Origin: Engraulis encrasicolus
Lineage: Eukaryota; Chordata; Actinopteri; Clupeiformes; Engraulidae
Length of the DNA: 64,000 nt
Reading direction: 5' to 3'
NCBI RefSeq assembly: GCF_034702125.1
Contig: NC_085875.1
Location: 19,065,243-19,129,242 of the forward strand
Below the pieces are notes generated by a model. That model was not told where the DNA came from. It saw only the letters and a list, made by a program, of their open reading frames with translations, and searched no databases. The position numbers and the translations under genes are program-made. Shown in pieces: positions 1-55,736 of the stretch (position 1 is its first letter; each line of letters begins with the position of its first letter).

Positions 1-32796
<32,796 letters not shown>

Positions 32797-33630
32797 GGGA
32801 GAGGGAAAGAGAGTCACCACAGACACATATAGCTGAACAAGAACATAAAGATGCTGTCTGGCCAGGGAGTGAGACGAGATGAACATGAACCTACTCACGC
32901 GTGGAATATGAGAGTTTTATTTCCTGTTTGTCTATCTATATTTCATTTTTACTTTATAATGATTTGTAAGGATTATACGTACATATTAGTTCATGTTCCT
33001 GATATTTCAGTGAAAATGCCACACACTGCTGCCTGTATTTAAGCCTTTGAGCACTGTTTTTTCATTGTTGTTTCATTATTTGTTTTGCTTTGCCGTCTTG
33101 CTTGTTTGGTTTTCCATTTTTTTCCTCGTTTTGTCTTGGGCACAACCCAAATTCACTTTGTTACTCAGTACAGTACATAAAATGCACAGGAATGCTCACT
33201 CACCTTCAACCAAAGATTATTTGTAATATTTGCATTTTCTCCTTGTTTTCCCTCTTTTGTCTTCTCTTCTTCTTCTTGTGCATGTTTTGAGTAACACACT
33301 TGTAACCTTGTATTTAAAGGCCTTGTCAGAAGAGTGGTGTTTCTTAATCTGCCTTATAATAATCCACTAAGAAATGGTTTTATGAAAAGTGAATACTGTG
33401 CTTCTCTGCATCCAGAGGACTTGAGCTCCAACACAGTAACAATGCAGTGTCAATTCAACATTTAGAGAATCAATTTAACCTTCTTAAGTGTATTTGGTCC
33501 CGCAATACTCTCTGAGTGCTCAATTTACACTGCATTTTTTTTTTTTTTACTGTGAATCGTCATTGACCCTCTCCTCAGCTGGGCTTGGATATAACAGTAG
33601 AAGGTGTAGTCTTTTCAAAATGCTGTTTCG

Positions 33631-33644
33631 CCAACAGGTGGCAC
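33631..33644 (+). promoter_or_regulatory. CTCF-like motif downstream of sptb
   Basis: CCAACAGGTGGCAC fits the CTCF core CCASYAGRKGGCRS except at the fourth base (A). It lies about 0.8 kb after the sptb stop. Confidence 0.4.
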
Positions 33645-34177
33645 AGTTGTGAGCATTAAAGTCACTGTACAGTAGCGTATAGGCCAAAAAGCACAACAAA
33701 GTACACCAGTATAACTATGAAGGCAGACCTGCAGTATAGCGCCACTCAAAAGCATTCAATATTTATCATTGTCTGTTTGCGCTCAAGTCCAGGCAACAGG
33801 GGAACAAGCATCCTTTTAGGAAATGAAGTAGATTATATGTTTTCCAAATGTTGAAATTTACAAGAGATAATATGTTAGCTATAGATATATAAGCTATAAC
33901 ACAGTAATAATCATGTGTTGTACAAAAGTTATAGAGTTATAATCGAATTGTTCTCTATATGAAAAAAAAAACTTTGTATTAAAACATTGCATATCATGCA
34001 TATACCGACATGGTTTTTTTGTTTTTTAAATTATTCTAACCTACCATACATGCATGACTGAGTTTCTATACTGAATATGAATATGGTGCTATGATGTTAT
34101 TATATGTCCACCTTGGAATCTCAGGCTTGTCTAGTCCACCTATTGAAAGGACCTGAAGCTGTCCTGCATAGCCAATG

Positions 34178-34471
34178 AGTGAAAGTCAAACTGGGTCCTC
34201 CTGCCCTTTCCTGTTGCTTGTGTCCTCTTGCCTCGATGTTTTCCCACCTTCTTTGAGCAAACAATATGGTTTCCCCGCTGCCAACTGAAGCAGAGCAACC
34301 TTTGGAGGCCTTTAAGTTATTCAACATTCCGATTCCAGAAAAGATGATGACCTTCAAATTGTGCTTTTGCAAGATATTGAATAGAACTTCGATCATCAAG
34401 AATGTCAAGCCATGCGTCCCGAGGCCACAAGCAATGAGGAAAGGATGGGAGGAGCTAGTTTGACTTTCACA
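34178..34471. mobile_element. MITE (family member 2)
   Basis: GTGAAAGTCAAACTGGGTCC at the left and AGCTAGTTTGACTTTCAC at the right are inverted repeats. Internal TTTTGCAAGATATTGAATA matches the copies at 12254 and 53991. Confidence 0.7.
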
Positions 34472-34805
34472 AATAATATATACCGTATATTTATACAGTA
34501 CATGTCTATGGGTCCTGCACATGTCCTGGCAACAGATCTATGCATGGGGTGTCTGTCCAACACTCTCACGTCCCCATTACATACCACTTCCATCCACACC
34601 AGGCCCAAAAACACCAGGAGCAGAGGCAGCTGAACGCCTGGAAGAACAGCAAAACAGAGAAGGCAGCCAAAAAGAGAGAGAGAGATGGAGGGAGGAACCA
34701 GACAGTCAGGAATTAGGACAAGCTGAGATGGTCCCCACGGGTCTGTCTGTAAGCTCCTGCTGCTGTTTTCCTCAGCAGCTGTGCAGCAGTGGCCTGTATG
34801 GACAC

Positions 34806-34893
34806 AAACAGAATGTGATTTTAAGATGAATGTAGAGGGGAAACAGAATGTGATTTTAAGATGAATGTAGTGGGGAAACCTAATGTGATTTAC
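34806..34893 (+). repeat. 45-bp tandem repeat, about two copies
   Basis: AACAGAATGTGATTTTAAGA and TGAATGTAGNGGGGAA are repeated head to tail, with a third decayed copy ending in TACAATAAAGG. Confidence 0.8.
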
Positions 34894-35888
34894 AATAAAG
34901 GCTAATTAATGTAGGATGTTGCAGAAAGGTACGAAAGATTTGGTAAGCAGAGAGAAGAGTACTTTGAAACCCTTGAAGGAAATGTCTTCCTTCTGTGATA
35001 ATATTTTATTACTGCTACAAATTAGAGGACCGGAAAATCAATATCCTTACGAGTATTGTATGTACTGAAAATGAAAAGTTCAAAGGTGAGCCCAACCCAG
35101 AAATCTATGCATTTTTTCTCAAGCCCAGACAATTTTATAGGCTACATATAGAGACATGGATCAAATGTCACCAATTTTAAACATTGTGTGCTGTACATGC
35201 CGTAGTCATCACACAAGTTATTGGTGTTTTGCTGTTTGTCTAAGGTCACCAGGATTATTGAACTGGGCAGTGTTTTATTGAATATTGGGAAACACAAGCA
35301 CATCTGTCAGGTTGACTTAACTACCTGCCAGACAGCACAGGGGAACAGCTGTTCACCATAAAACTGAGAAAGTATCCTTATAAAAAATGAATTTGCAGAA
35401 ACCAAGCTCACCTCCTTATGTGAAGTAAGACATGGTCAGAATGTTTACCCCTGGGGTTCATGCAGAAAGACATGTCTATATGCAGTCATCTCATTTCTAC
35501 CTACACTTAGTCTTGTAGCATTTTTGTATGCCTGTTTTCCACAATTAACCATACGCTATTTAATTTCATTTGCACCATCACTTTATTTCCTTTAATTAGC
35601 ATTTTCTACTCTGAAGCCATGTTTAATTTAGCCTAATTATGAAGTTGATGGGCTATAGGCCACAAAAAAAACACAGGGTCATAGAACTGGTGACACAAGT
35701 CCTGGGAATTATGTAATAAACCTTTCAACTTAGAGAAAAAATAAGTGTCTTTACTGTGTGCGTGAGCGTGTGTGCGTGCGTGCGCATGTGCATGTAGCCT
35801 ACTGTAGGCTTTTTGTGACCCTTCGCCATACAGTTTAAGTCCTGGACTTAATTCTGGGGTCCCCTCTTCTCTGGCCTGCGATAAGGTT

Positions 35889-35893
35889 GGCTG

Positions 35894-35986
<93 letters not shown>

Positions 35987-35998
35987 TGTATGTGTGTG
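35889..35998. repeat. GT and GCGT microsatellite
   Basis: A GT tract changes into GCGT units and back. The ORFs across it are artefacts. Confidence 0.95.
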
Positions 35999-36240
35999 TG
36001 TGTGAAAACAAATAAATACAAATAAATACATAATAAAATCATAAGCCTGCCTTACACAGTGCTGTGCCTGCCATCAAATATCTTATAGTTATTCAGCCTC
36101 AAAGACATTCAGCCGAGCTTGTTTATCCATTAGTTTCTTTTTTATGCCGTGTTTTTGTCAATTTGTGTGGACTGTTGTAGGCTATGTGTGTGTGTAGGCT
36201 ATCAATGCAATTATGGAAAGGTTCATGGTTGTTCTTTTCC

Positions 36241-36422
36241 AGAACACCAGATGACGCTAAAACACCACAGCAAGGTTTCCATTTTTACACATAGCTGCTA
36301 CGCCTCAACGAAGAAGAGGAAGTTAAACTGCTGGTTGTCTGAAGGAATTTTAGGAACTACACTAGACCACGCACAGAACAGTTCGGGGAAACTCGGAAGG
36401 ATTTTAACTTGGAGTCTTTGCT
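36241..36422 (+). other. snap23: possible noncoding first exon of snap23
   Basis: Unique, non-repeat sequence ending CTTTGCT|GTAAGTAG, a strong donor. No ORF leads into snap23. SNAP23 genes usually have an untranslated first exon, and the first coding exon here has its own acceptor (41207). The start is a guess. Confidence 0.3.
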
Positions 36423-38839
36423 GTAAGTAGTATCTGGACACATAACTTCCCACCTCTTGATCAAGAGTGCCAGAAAGCGAAAAGGATTGGCCGATTTATC
36501 CACAGAGGAAAACTTTGCGAGCGAGCTATCTAGCTAAGGAGCTAGCATGCACTGAGTGGCAAGTTGTCAGCACAAAACAAACAATTTAGCCGACGCTAGC
36601 TGGCGAGCAACAGGCAAGTAAAATATCAGGACTACTCTCTGAGAGGATGAGTAACGTTAAACAGTAAGTCAGGAAACTTTTTTGTATACATGGAGTTTTA
36701 ACTACTTAACCACTCTTTGGTGCTGGGAACATAACAAGGTAACTGCTTCGTTGTCTACCTTACGTGACTCAACCTTCTGATGGGAATTAACGTTAAGTTT
36801 TCTGACTAATTTAACCATTTTATCTAAATTAAATATTGGTAGGTTAATGTATTATGAATCAATATGTGGGGGAGGGTGAGACTAATACGGGTGGTGGCTT
36901 CTTATTCTCACTTCACGAGACCTGGGCTAGGACAATGTGACAGAACGTTTAATTCTAACACGAGTTCTATTTTCATAGTGAAACCGAAATAAATATTTAG
37001 TGCCATCCTACCACCTACAAATTATCACAAAAATATTTGTCTAGAATGTGTGTAGTTTAAAAAGTGTGTAATTTAACAACCACCCCGGTAGCTCTCAACA
37101 GTTCAATGAATTTGTAACGAGTGCCGTGACTTGTCATGTGCTGTTCGGTCCGAAGTCAGCATGCTGCTTTTATGGCTGTATAACTAGAGTACTGGTGTTT
37201 CACATAGTCATTCGTCTGAATATCTATAACTAGTGTCATTTGAAGGAACCGACTCTTATCAACACAATTACATTTTTACGATTATGTCTTCCTTTTTACT
37301 GTTGATGTGTCGTTCTGACGCTGACCGAAGCCTGTAAACATATCTTGCGGAAGCTAAGTAGCAGAAATAGAGGAATTAAGTTGCATTATTAGAGCGTTGT
37401 TGGAGCGAGACCTCGACAGCATTACATTAAGTGCCACTCCGCGGTGGCCACCAGAATGTCACTAGATAAGAGTATGTTGAATGATAAGCATTAACAGAGA
37501 GTTTTAAAAAGTATCCAACTTGAATGCATCTTTACAAAGAGTTAAGCGATTGGTGGAATAGGAAGGCAGTCACTGGTAGGCTACTGGAAGGAGGTTTGGA
37601 TGGAGTGACAACAGGTAGGCCTCAGGTGACGTCAGGTCTTTGTTTTTTTTACCCTCCTGATCTAGAAAAACAGGTTTGGGTGGAAAATCTTGAGTAGGAA
37701 TAACACAAGTTTGGAAGCACAACGGCTGAGTCGGTAGTCGTCAGTTATATTGGCTGCCTGTCAGTTATGCAGTAATGGTTAAATGACCTGTTTAGATTCC
37801 AGTAATGGGGGTTTCCATGAAGTTACCCCACATGACTGATGTCAACCCCGAACCCCAAATGCACGTAGTGTCACGTAGACCTATACCAAAATGCAAACTG
37901 AAAGTTCTCAGGTTTGGCCTATGTAAAGGTTGAGGTGTGGTGGGGGGTTTATCAAGTCCCTTAATTCCCCGAAACCCCCCACCCCTCTCAATTTTGGGTC
38001 ATAAGACGCAGGCTGATAGGCTATTTGAAAGAGACCAGAACATTCTCATTTCGTGTTGGCCTTAAAAGACGGACTGTTTTTGGACCTAACCGTTAGAATT
38101 CGTTCACTGTAAGTTTCATCTTCCTTCGCTGGATGAACCATCTGTCGGGGGAAGGGAGTTCACGCGCATTGCAGGTCAAGGCCATTGCACAAACAGGAAA
38201 AGTGAAGTAAAGCTGTCGAACAAAGGAAATAGTGTGTGGGGCAGCGATACAGATAGAAGAATAGCCGAAATGGTAAAAGGGCAGAGAATGGCTCTTCCAA
38301 AAGCCCTGAAATGCAGCGTCATGCGTATGGCCCTCCTTTTCAAGTAAGTCGTAGCCTATTATCCACGAAAATAAAATTATCATGATAATAATACTATTTA
38401 TAATCATAATTATAATAATTATTATCACTAATCATTATTATTATTATGATTATCATTATAATTATTAATATTTTACAAAATGTGATCTAATCATATGTAT
38501 CATGCCATCTACATTACATCATGTTGTGCACGGTGCATGTCTATTTATGAACACCACCAACCACTGTAGGCGGTTCAGTGTTAAGACATGGGCATGACTT
38601 TTTTTTGAAGTAGAAGAAGAATGTATTGCTCTCTAGTCTAGACTGTGTACAGAGGAATAGCTCAAGTGCCAAACCTCACGTCTCTTCTTTCACCGCTGGT
38701 GTTAAGGCCTACTTTCACACTCACACACTTGCAGCCCAGCCCTCTTCCCAGCCTGCCTCCTCTTCTCACTTGCTGCTGCTCACTCACTTCGTCAGTGTGT
38801 TGCAGACACATGATGACAGTCGTTTTCTTATCTTATCTG

Positions 38840-39032
38840 TGTGTGCGCGTGTGTGTGCGTGAGTTTGTGCGTGCGTGCGTGTGTGTGTGTGTGTGTGTGT
38901 GGTATGTACAGCAGTGTGCCACTGTCTCCTGTGTGTGTGCGTATGTGTGTGCACGCGTGCGTGCAGTAGATGGGTTTGTGTATGTACGTGTCTTTTGAAT
39001 CCCAGTAGACGGAAGGAAGTGTGCTTTGACCC

Positions 39033-39063
<31 letters not shown>
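38840..39063. repeat. GT/GCGT repeats in snap23 intron
   Basis: Interrupted GT, GCGT and GTAT tracts at 38840-38900, 38929-38965 and 39036-39063. Confidence 0.85.
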
Positions 39064-39065
<2 letters not shown>

Positions 39066-39537
39066 CCTCTGGCTGCCTGGGTCACATTCCTGCTGTGTGA
39101 GCTCCACAGTCCTGGTGTCCTGGTAGGCTGCCCACATCTTGACATCATCACCACCACCACCACACCACGCCACCAGAGATTCTTTAAGTATAGAGATATG
39201 CCAACATAATAGGTTTCTATGGGCACCTAATGTGACCAGGTTCCGGTCTGCCTAAAGGGGCGTGTCATAATGCTCCTAGCATTGAATAGAACAGTCCTCA
39301 GGTCTGCCTAGGTCTGCCTAAAGGGGGATTTCCCCCCCAATAAAAGAACCAGGAAACAATGGGCCAATGAAACCTCTCTCTCTCTCTACTCTCTCTGACG
39401 CCACTTCACTTCACTTCCTCATGCTTCAAACTCCTCACAAGCCTCTTTCCTCATCACTAGCCTCACACCATGCAGCAGGGGCAGGGTTGCGGCTGGTTAT
39501 CATCTCTGGCTGTGGTGGTGCTGTATAAGACTTATCG

Positions 39538-39745
39538 CAGTGTTTCCCAACCAGGGGTACGTGTACCACTAGGGGTACGAGAGAACACTGCAGGGGGTAC
39601 TTGGAAAGATGTTATTATTATAACAAATGTATGGAGCAGTCACATCAGGACTGAGAAAGCGATATAAAACATGAATTAGGGGGTACTCATGGCACAACTA
39701 AGAGGTTTAGGGGGTACACGAGACAAAAAAGGTTGGGAAACACTG
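39538..39745. mobile_element. hAT MITE, 208 bp, with TSD
   Basis: Ends CAGTGTTTCCCAACC and GGTTGGGAAACACTG. Flanks ACTTATCG (39530-39537) and ACTTACCG (39746-39753) differ at one base. About 90% identical by eye to the copy at 55435. Confidence 0.9.
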
Positions 39746-40392
39746 ACTTACCGTATCTCTTGTTTTGGCTCGGATGCTTCTGCAGAGGGCCAGAACATGT
39801 TGCGTTCATTGAGGAGCAAGAACTGCATTAAGCAACCTTGAGGAACGGAAGTGGGGTGGAGAGAGAAACGCGGATAAAGATGCAAGATGCATGCAAGTTT
39901 GTCAAAATTTGAACCGTGGCAGGGTGAACAATCGACTCCCTTTTTTTGAGTACACAATGTGAATTGTGAAGAAATACAGTCATTCAGAGCTCACTGACAG
40001 TGGATCTTTTTATTTAAGAATCAGTCAAATGACAGCCTGTAGGATGGGGAGGTGTCCCGTGCCTTTCTCTGTGTATGTTTTTATTTAATGTATTGAACTG
40101 GATGGTTTTGAGGTGTACTAGGCATAGCAGCTGAGGTTAGGCTTTTGATGAGCCTCTCCAAGGGCCTTGTCTAGACAGTAAATTCAGCCTTCTCCGGTTG
40201 TGTTTTGACAGTTGCTCCAGCAAATAACAGCAGCCACAGTCAATCATGCATTTTACTTACTTTTCTATGTGTGTCTTTGCAACATTATCGAGGGTGCTAG
40301 GCTATATGTTATGAATGCAAGTTAAGATGGGAATGTATCACAAAACAATGTGAGTCACCCACCCCTTTTTTCCATTTGTTTGTTTGAATTGC

Positions 40393-40465
40393 TTGAAGAA
40401 GGTCAGTAGACCGAAACGTTGCATTAAACCATGCAAACGTGAACAGTGTGCGGGAGCTTTCTTTG
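40393..40465 (+). ncRNA. hammerhead-like family member
   Basis: TTGAAGA, A, stem GGTC-AGTA-GACC, GAAAC, then GTTGCATTAAACCATG and CAGTGTGCGGGAGC. Stem II is perfectly paired but differs in sequence from the 22.5-kb copies. Confidence 0.4.
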
Positions 40466-41256
40466 ATTTAGAATTAGTCACCCACCCCTGCAATGACGGC
40501 AATCCAACGATAAACCTGAAGATACCTAAGTAACCTCAGAATGATAAAATCAGTGGTTTTCACTGCAAGACAGATGGGACGTTCTAAACACCCTGATGAT
40601 TCACACAGGTGGATTGCAGAGACGTTTTGGGAGGAAAACATTTTTTAAATGGCTCTAGATTTCCCCTCAGAGCCGCAGATGGTAAGAGTTTAAAGCATGT
40701 TAGTTTCATTTCCCCCCCTGAAGGGTTGGCATAGCCTGTGAGTTTGGTCCATCCTTCCGTGATTTACAACCTCCTGCCATGGCCACTAAGCAGCGTTACT
40801 GTGATGGGAGTCAAGGTTTTTGTAGGTTCAAAACCTGAGTCACATTATGAATCGTGATGCAGTCAGGGTGTAGATTTTCTCCACATTCTCCGTTCCGCTT
40901 GGAACTTACCTTCTTATGTGGTATAACTTCAGTCAAACACAACATAAAGAGAAGTGGTTAACATAAGACACCGATGTTAGGTCTTAATGTCTACAGACAA
41001 CCAGACTGTGTTTAACGTTCTCTGTGTGTATGGCAAGGAAAATAAACTTGTCAGTTAATCAAGGTTGCTTTGCAGTTCAACTCCGTCCTGAAAAATTGAG
41101 GTTATGGCTTACACCAGCTTGATCAGTAAATCATGTGGGGAAAGTTTTCCTGTGTTTACGTGACCTTTCAACTCTGACATCCTCTTGATTGTGCCCCTCC
41201 ACCCCAGGCCCCCGAGTTTAGAGGCTAGTGCAAACGGAGGAGCCCCCACCACCAAC

Positions 41257-51076
<9,820 letters not shown>

Positions 51077-51111
51077 AGGGCCAACCTCTCCCAGGGAACT
51101 ATAGTCCATCC

Positions 51112-51235
51112 CCCCCAGCCCAGCCCAGCCCAGCCCAGCCCAACTCAGCCCAGCCCAGCCCAGCCCAGCCCAGCCCAGCCCAGCCCAGCCCAGCCCAGCC
51201 CAGCCCAGCCCAGCCCAGCCCAGCCCAGCCCAGCC
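51112..51235. repeat. CCCAG pentanucleotide repeat in 3' UTR
   Basis: About 24 CAGCC units starting 36 bp after the stop, with a few more near 51270-51290. Confidence 0.95.
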
Positions 51236-51906
51236 CTCCGCCAGCCTACACCAACCCGCTGCCCTCCTCCAGCCCAGCCCAGCCCAGTCCAGGACTTGAC
51301 TCTCCCAGGGAACTCTAATCCACCCTCCCTAACCCCTCTCCCCTGCCCTGTCCTGACCGCTGCCTTGGGCCAGCCCATCGGCCCCATTGGACATACACTA
51401 ATTTATATGCTTATCCAGACCCATATCCCTCTCCAGGCTACTCCACACAGCCTAAATCTGCCCAACCTATGTCACACTGTCCGTAATGACCTGTACACTA
51501 GAAGAATTAGGCTTAGCAGTAACCCTTAATTATGCCCCGTAAAGGAACTCTACCTAGTCCTCAAAACCTAAGTTCCCCAAACCTGGTATTTGCACCTAAG
51601 CCCCAGCAGCCAGTCTCGGGGAGATCCTACCATCGACCACATGCCCCCCCAGAGATCATCCTGTTCCCCCGGCAGCAGAGTGTCTCAAAGGGGGCAACAG
51701 TGACATGGGTCATCCCTAGTAAGACCCAGCATTCACCAACCCCCTGGACAGGCCCCAAACGGGCTCCAGACATCATGGGTCGTCCCTAGTAAGACTCAGG
51801 GCCCAGCTCACCACCTCTTCCCTCTCGTCCAACCCCTCCCTCTGTGAGGACCTTAGTCTCAGGTGGGCTTCTGTGAGCCCTGTCTCTAAAGGCCTTCTGC
51901 TGCTTG

Positions 51907-52072
51907 ATCCTCCTCTCCTCTCCTCCCCTCTCCTCCCCTCTCCTCGGCTCTCCTCTCCTCTCCTCTGCTCTCCTCTCCTCTGCTCTCCTCTGCTCTCCTC
52001 TGCTCTCCTCTCCTCTGCTCTCCTCTGCTCTCCTCTGCTCTCCTCTCCTCTCCTCCCCTCTCCTCTCCTACT
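51907..52072. repeat. TCCTC/TCTGC repeat in 3' UTR
   Basis: Pyrimidine-rich 5-bp units TCCTC, CCCTC and TGCTC over 165 bp. Confidence 0.92.
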
Positions 52073-53544
52073 ACATTCTGCCTTCTGAACATCATGCCTC
52101 TGAGAACATTTTAGCACACTTGCTCGTGCCATTCAGCTGTACTGAGATCAGTGCACGGGTGCACAAGGACTGATAAATTGGAACAGGAACTGAGCTGTCC
52201 TCTTAATTTCTTGTTGTTTTTCTTTCACTCTTTTTCTTTATTTTCCTCCACCCTCATCAGATTACATTATTGTTATATTTTCTTTTTGTTTTGTTTTCTG
52301 TTGGGGGGGCTCATCTTGAATTCTTATATTTCTGGCCCCATCCTGTTGTGGAACAAGCCCTAACAAATTGCCTTTTATGTGCCTTGCCTTGCTCTCATCT
52401 TTATCTCTCCTCAAAAATGAAAAGATTTTTTAAAAAGGAAAAAAAACATGTAGGCTTTTTAGAACAGTAGCTTCACATAAACTAATATATACATAGATTT
52501 GCACAGTTACACTCTTATTTCCAGTGCCACCTGTGCCTGTTTTTTTTCTAAATATGTCGTACAACACACACACACACACACATGCACACATACACACTGC
52601 CTCTTGTACAATCAAGTTCCCCTTCCCATCCGATGAAACAGTAATGCTGGAATTGTACAGGACGCAATAGACCACCTCTCTCCATCTCTGCTGTTCTGTT
52701 CAGGGGGGTTGTCTCCCGGTCATGTTTAGCTGGAGGTGAATGCCTGCCTCCTGACCTGGGGTGTCCTCCAAGAAGCTGAAGGTAAACCAGGTTGAGTTAA
52801 TCGTCAGCTAGTGCTAAATCATCTAATAGAAGAGCCCGGAGTCCTTATTTTCTGAACTAAATGATGTCACCTGATGATCTATTAGCAGGTTTACAACTTC
52901 CTGTATGTTAACTTAGCCAGGTGAATCACTTAACCATGTTCTTGGAGCATCCCTTAGACCCGCCTGTAAGTGTTTGTTGTCCCTGGTCCTTTTTGTCCCT
53001 CGTCTGTGTCTGTGCCTTGTGGGGTTTGTACCGGTTGTCATCCTGTGTGACGGATATGTCTCGGCCAAAGACCTGGGATGCGAAAGTTCTCCTGTTACTG
53101 TTTTGTTTCGTTTCGTTTCATTTTTGTTCTGAGTGATGTGAACACATGTAGGTGCATGTCCCTTAGTTGGTGAATCATGACTTGGCATCTGTAGATTGCA
53201 TCATGATTGCCCTGTAATTACTTTATTTTGTTTGATTTTTTGTTGTTGTATCTGATTGTATCATTTGGAGAGTGTGCGTGCCTATTTAATAATTCTCACG
53301 GAGCAGCGATGACTTTTAAGTGAATATTTTGTTTTTAAACCTCCGCACACATATGCTAGTCATTTAGAGGAGGAGAAACTCATTCGGGATTCTACAAAGC
53401 CTTACTGTATGTGAGTAATAAAGAGTGTACAGTTTATCAAGAGTGCTATAAATTTGAACTAAACTTTAATTCAGCCCTCATCTTGAAAAAATCAGACTGG
53501 TGAACTGAACGTGTAATACATGTATGTACATATATATAACTCAT

Positions 53545-53550
53545 AATAAA
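53545..53550 (+). terminator. snap23: poly(A) signal of snap23
   Basis: AATAAA within TCATAATAAAGTCGAG, followed by a T-rich stretch. An alternative AATAAA is at 53417. Confidence 0.6.
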
Positions 53551-53864
53551 GTCGAGATTTTTTGCCCTGATTCAGAAAAGTTGTGCTTTTATTACACAAA
53601 ACACGTTTACCTTCAATCTTGTGCTTGCTTTAATGTGTTTAGCATAATGCATAACAGGATTATTTCGTAACTCCTTGCTCTGTTTTCTTATGTTTTTAAC
53701 TATGAGTTCCGCCACCATCTGTGAATCATTGCTTGAACTTTTTTTCTCTCTCTCTTGTTTGTGTGGCCTCTTCCTCTTTCTACCATCACAGGCAGCAAAC
53801 AGCACATGTCTATGCCAGGCAGGCTGTTATTAATTCATTTTGAGGGAGAGATGGCTATTTTTGA

Positions 53865-53878
53865 CCAGCAGAGGGCGC
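53865..53878 (+). promoter_or_regulatory. CTCF-like motif downstream of snap23
   Basis: CCAGCAGAGGGCGC is a near-perfect CTCF core, 315 bp after the poly(A) signal. Confidence 0.5.
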
Positions 53879-53990
53879 AGTGCTCCACAGGACTGTCGGT
53901 GAGAAGGTGGGAACTTAGCGGCCGGAACTTCAACCAGCAGTTGTACGTATGAGGAAGTAAGACAGCAAGTAACCTGTGCAGTTCACATAG

Positions 53991-54214
53991 GGTTCTTCCC
54001 AATCCTAACTCCCGCCCTCAACCTGTACTTGTGGCCTTGTGCTCCCTCTGTCAGCCTTGCCACAACACCTTTTTGGGGACTTTTCCCCATTCAACATCCC
54101 AGCAAAGGAGAAAATATCATTTTTGAGTTGTGTTTTTGCGAGATATTGAATTAAACGTCATGACAAGGCCACACGCACAAGGGTGGGACAGGAGTTAGAA
54201 TATTGGAAAGAAAC
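53991..54214. mobile_element. MITE (family member 3)
   Basis: GGTTCTTCCCAATCCTAACT and AGTTAGAATATTGGAAAGAA are inverted repeats. Internal TTTTTGCGAGATATTGAATT and ACTTGTGGCCTTG are shared with the copies at 12254 and 34178. Confidence 0.7.
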
Positions 54215-55339
54215 CGTGAACATACTGTACCTGCTCACTTCAGTGTAGAGTGTACATAGGCTAGTACCATTGTAAAAAGGTCACAGAATAGCTTACTCAG
54301 ATTGTACAAAAGTAAAATGGCATCACATGAAATATGAATGGTAGTTATGAAAACATTTGTCTTGTAATAAGTCTAGGTCTCACTGATTTGTATGCCATTT
54401 CACTAGCCTAGCCAGGCAGGCTTGTCTAGGTCACTAGGCCACGATTTCACACTGCTGATATCCAAAATGCATTTTATCCATTTATTTCTCTAAATTCTCC
54501 TGTCTTCTGTGTGCAAAAGTTAAGATTTATTCACAGTTTCACCAGCACTTTTTAATTACCATAAAGTGCCGGCAGCATGTAAAGTTGCTAGTGTGCGTTT
54601 CTTACAAAGCTCACCCAAGCTGACTCCTGTCCAAGCACTCACTGCCCATGCACATGCCAGACACGCACCTCAGCTCAGTCTGGCAATTTGTGATCAAATA
54701 TCCATTGGAGTGCTAATGGAAATCTGTAGAGCAAAAATTGTCCAAACACAGCTGAAGTGCTGATATGATTATTATTCCACCCAGGCGGTTGCCTCAGCGG
54801 CCTCTTCACCATTAGGGGTTTTCATTTAAGCCAGAGAGTCAGATTCAGAGAGAGAATTGCCGCTATTTTCCTCCAGGCAATGCAATGAGCCCTGTCTGTG
54901 CATGGGGGGAAAAATAAATGAAGGAAGACCTGAAGGCATTGTTAAATTATTCATCTGTTTTAAGTCGGCCAATTTGCCCAGATCATTTTGCTGTGTGGTA
55001 ATCATTAATGTGAACCAACTGACCATCAGATTGTGAAACTACCAGACTCTCCCCGTACCACTTCTTGTAAAAACTTTGAAATTGGGTCTCCTTTTTCATG
55101 ACTATAGTATCGAATAGCATTTAAGCATAGCTTTTCTGGCTGCTTAACATGTAGGCTACTTCAGGCATGACAACAGCCAGCCCCAACACTTTTGCGGATG
55201 ACCAGTGTGTAGTGTGCAGCAATATTGGGTCAATATGAGGTTGAACAATGGGGACATCCTCTTTCACTTCCGTGGTCGAGCAGCGCTGCTCCCGTTTTGC
55301 TCTCTGCAAAACCCAAAATCTTGACTAGGTGGTCTATTG

Positions 55340-55736
55340 TAGTGTTTCCCAACCTTTTCTCTCTTGCATACCCCCCTCACTCATGAGTCATGCTCAGGTC
55401 TCTTCCTCTATCCCAACCTGACTGTGCTCTATACCAGTGTTTCCCAACCAGGGGTACGTGTACCACTAGGGGTACGTGAGCACACCACAGGGGGTACTTG
55501 TAAAAATGTTATTATTGTAACAAATGTATGGAGCAGTCACATCAGGACAGAGAAACGATATAGAACATGAATTAGGGGGTACTCAGGGCACAACTAAGAT
55601 ACTTAGGGGGTACGCAAGACAAAAAAGGTTGGGAAACACTGCTCTATACATTCGTTATCATCAACTTTTTTTCCAAGTACCCCCTGCTGTGTGCTCGCGT
55701 ACCCATTTTGGCACGCTCCTAGTTTAGGAAACACTT
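55340..55736. mobile_element. older hAT element hosting a younger one
   Basis: Ends TAGTGTTTCCCAACC and TTTAGGAAACACTT. Flanks GTCTATTG (55332-55339) and GTCTATAG (55737-55744) differ at one base. Confidence 0.78.
55435..55641. mobile_element. hAT MITE, 207 bp, nested, exact TSD
   Basis: Ends CAGTGTTTCCCAACC and GGTTGGGAAACACTG. Exact duplication CTCTATAC at 55427-55434 and 55642-55649. Near-identical to 39538-39745. Confidence 0.93.

Larger units (their letters stand above)
32797..36150 (+). other. sptb 3' UTR and intergenic DNA
   Basis: AT-rich, without conserved ORFs. The transcript end is unclear: a possible AATAAA near 34894 is far, and ATTAAA occurs near 33655. It contains a MITE, a 35-bp tandem repeat and a CTCF-like motif. 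Confidence 0.5.
51077..53570 (+). other. snap23: snap23 3' UTR
   Basis: No conserved ORF. Contains CCCAG and TCCTC repeats. AATAAA signals at 53417-53422 and 53545-53550 with a T/G-rich stretch after the second suggest cleavage near 53570. Confidence 0.65.

Noticed and set aside
51145..51387. Gly-Trp-Ala-Gly repeat ORF (-)
   Set aside because: Antisense translation of the CCCAG array in the snap23 3' UTR.
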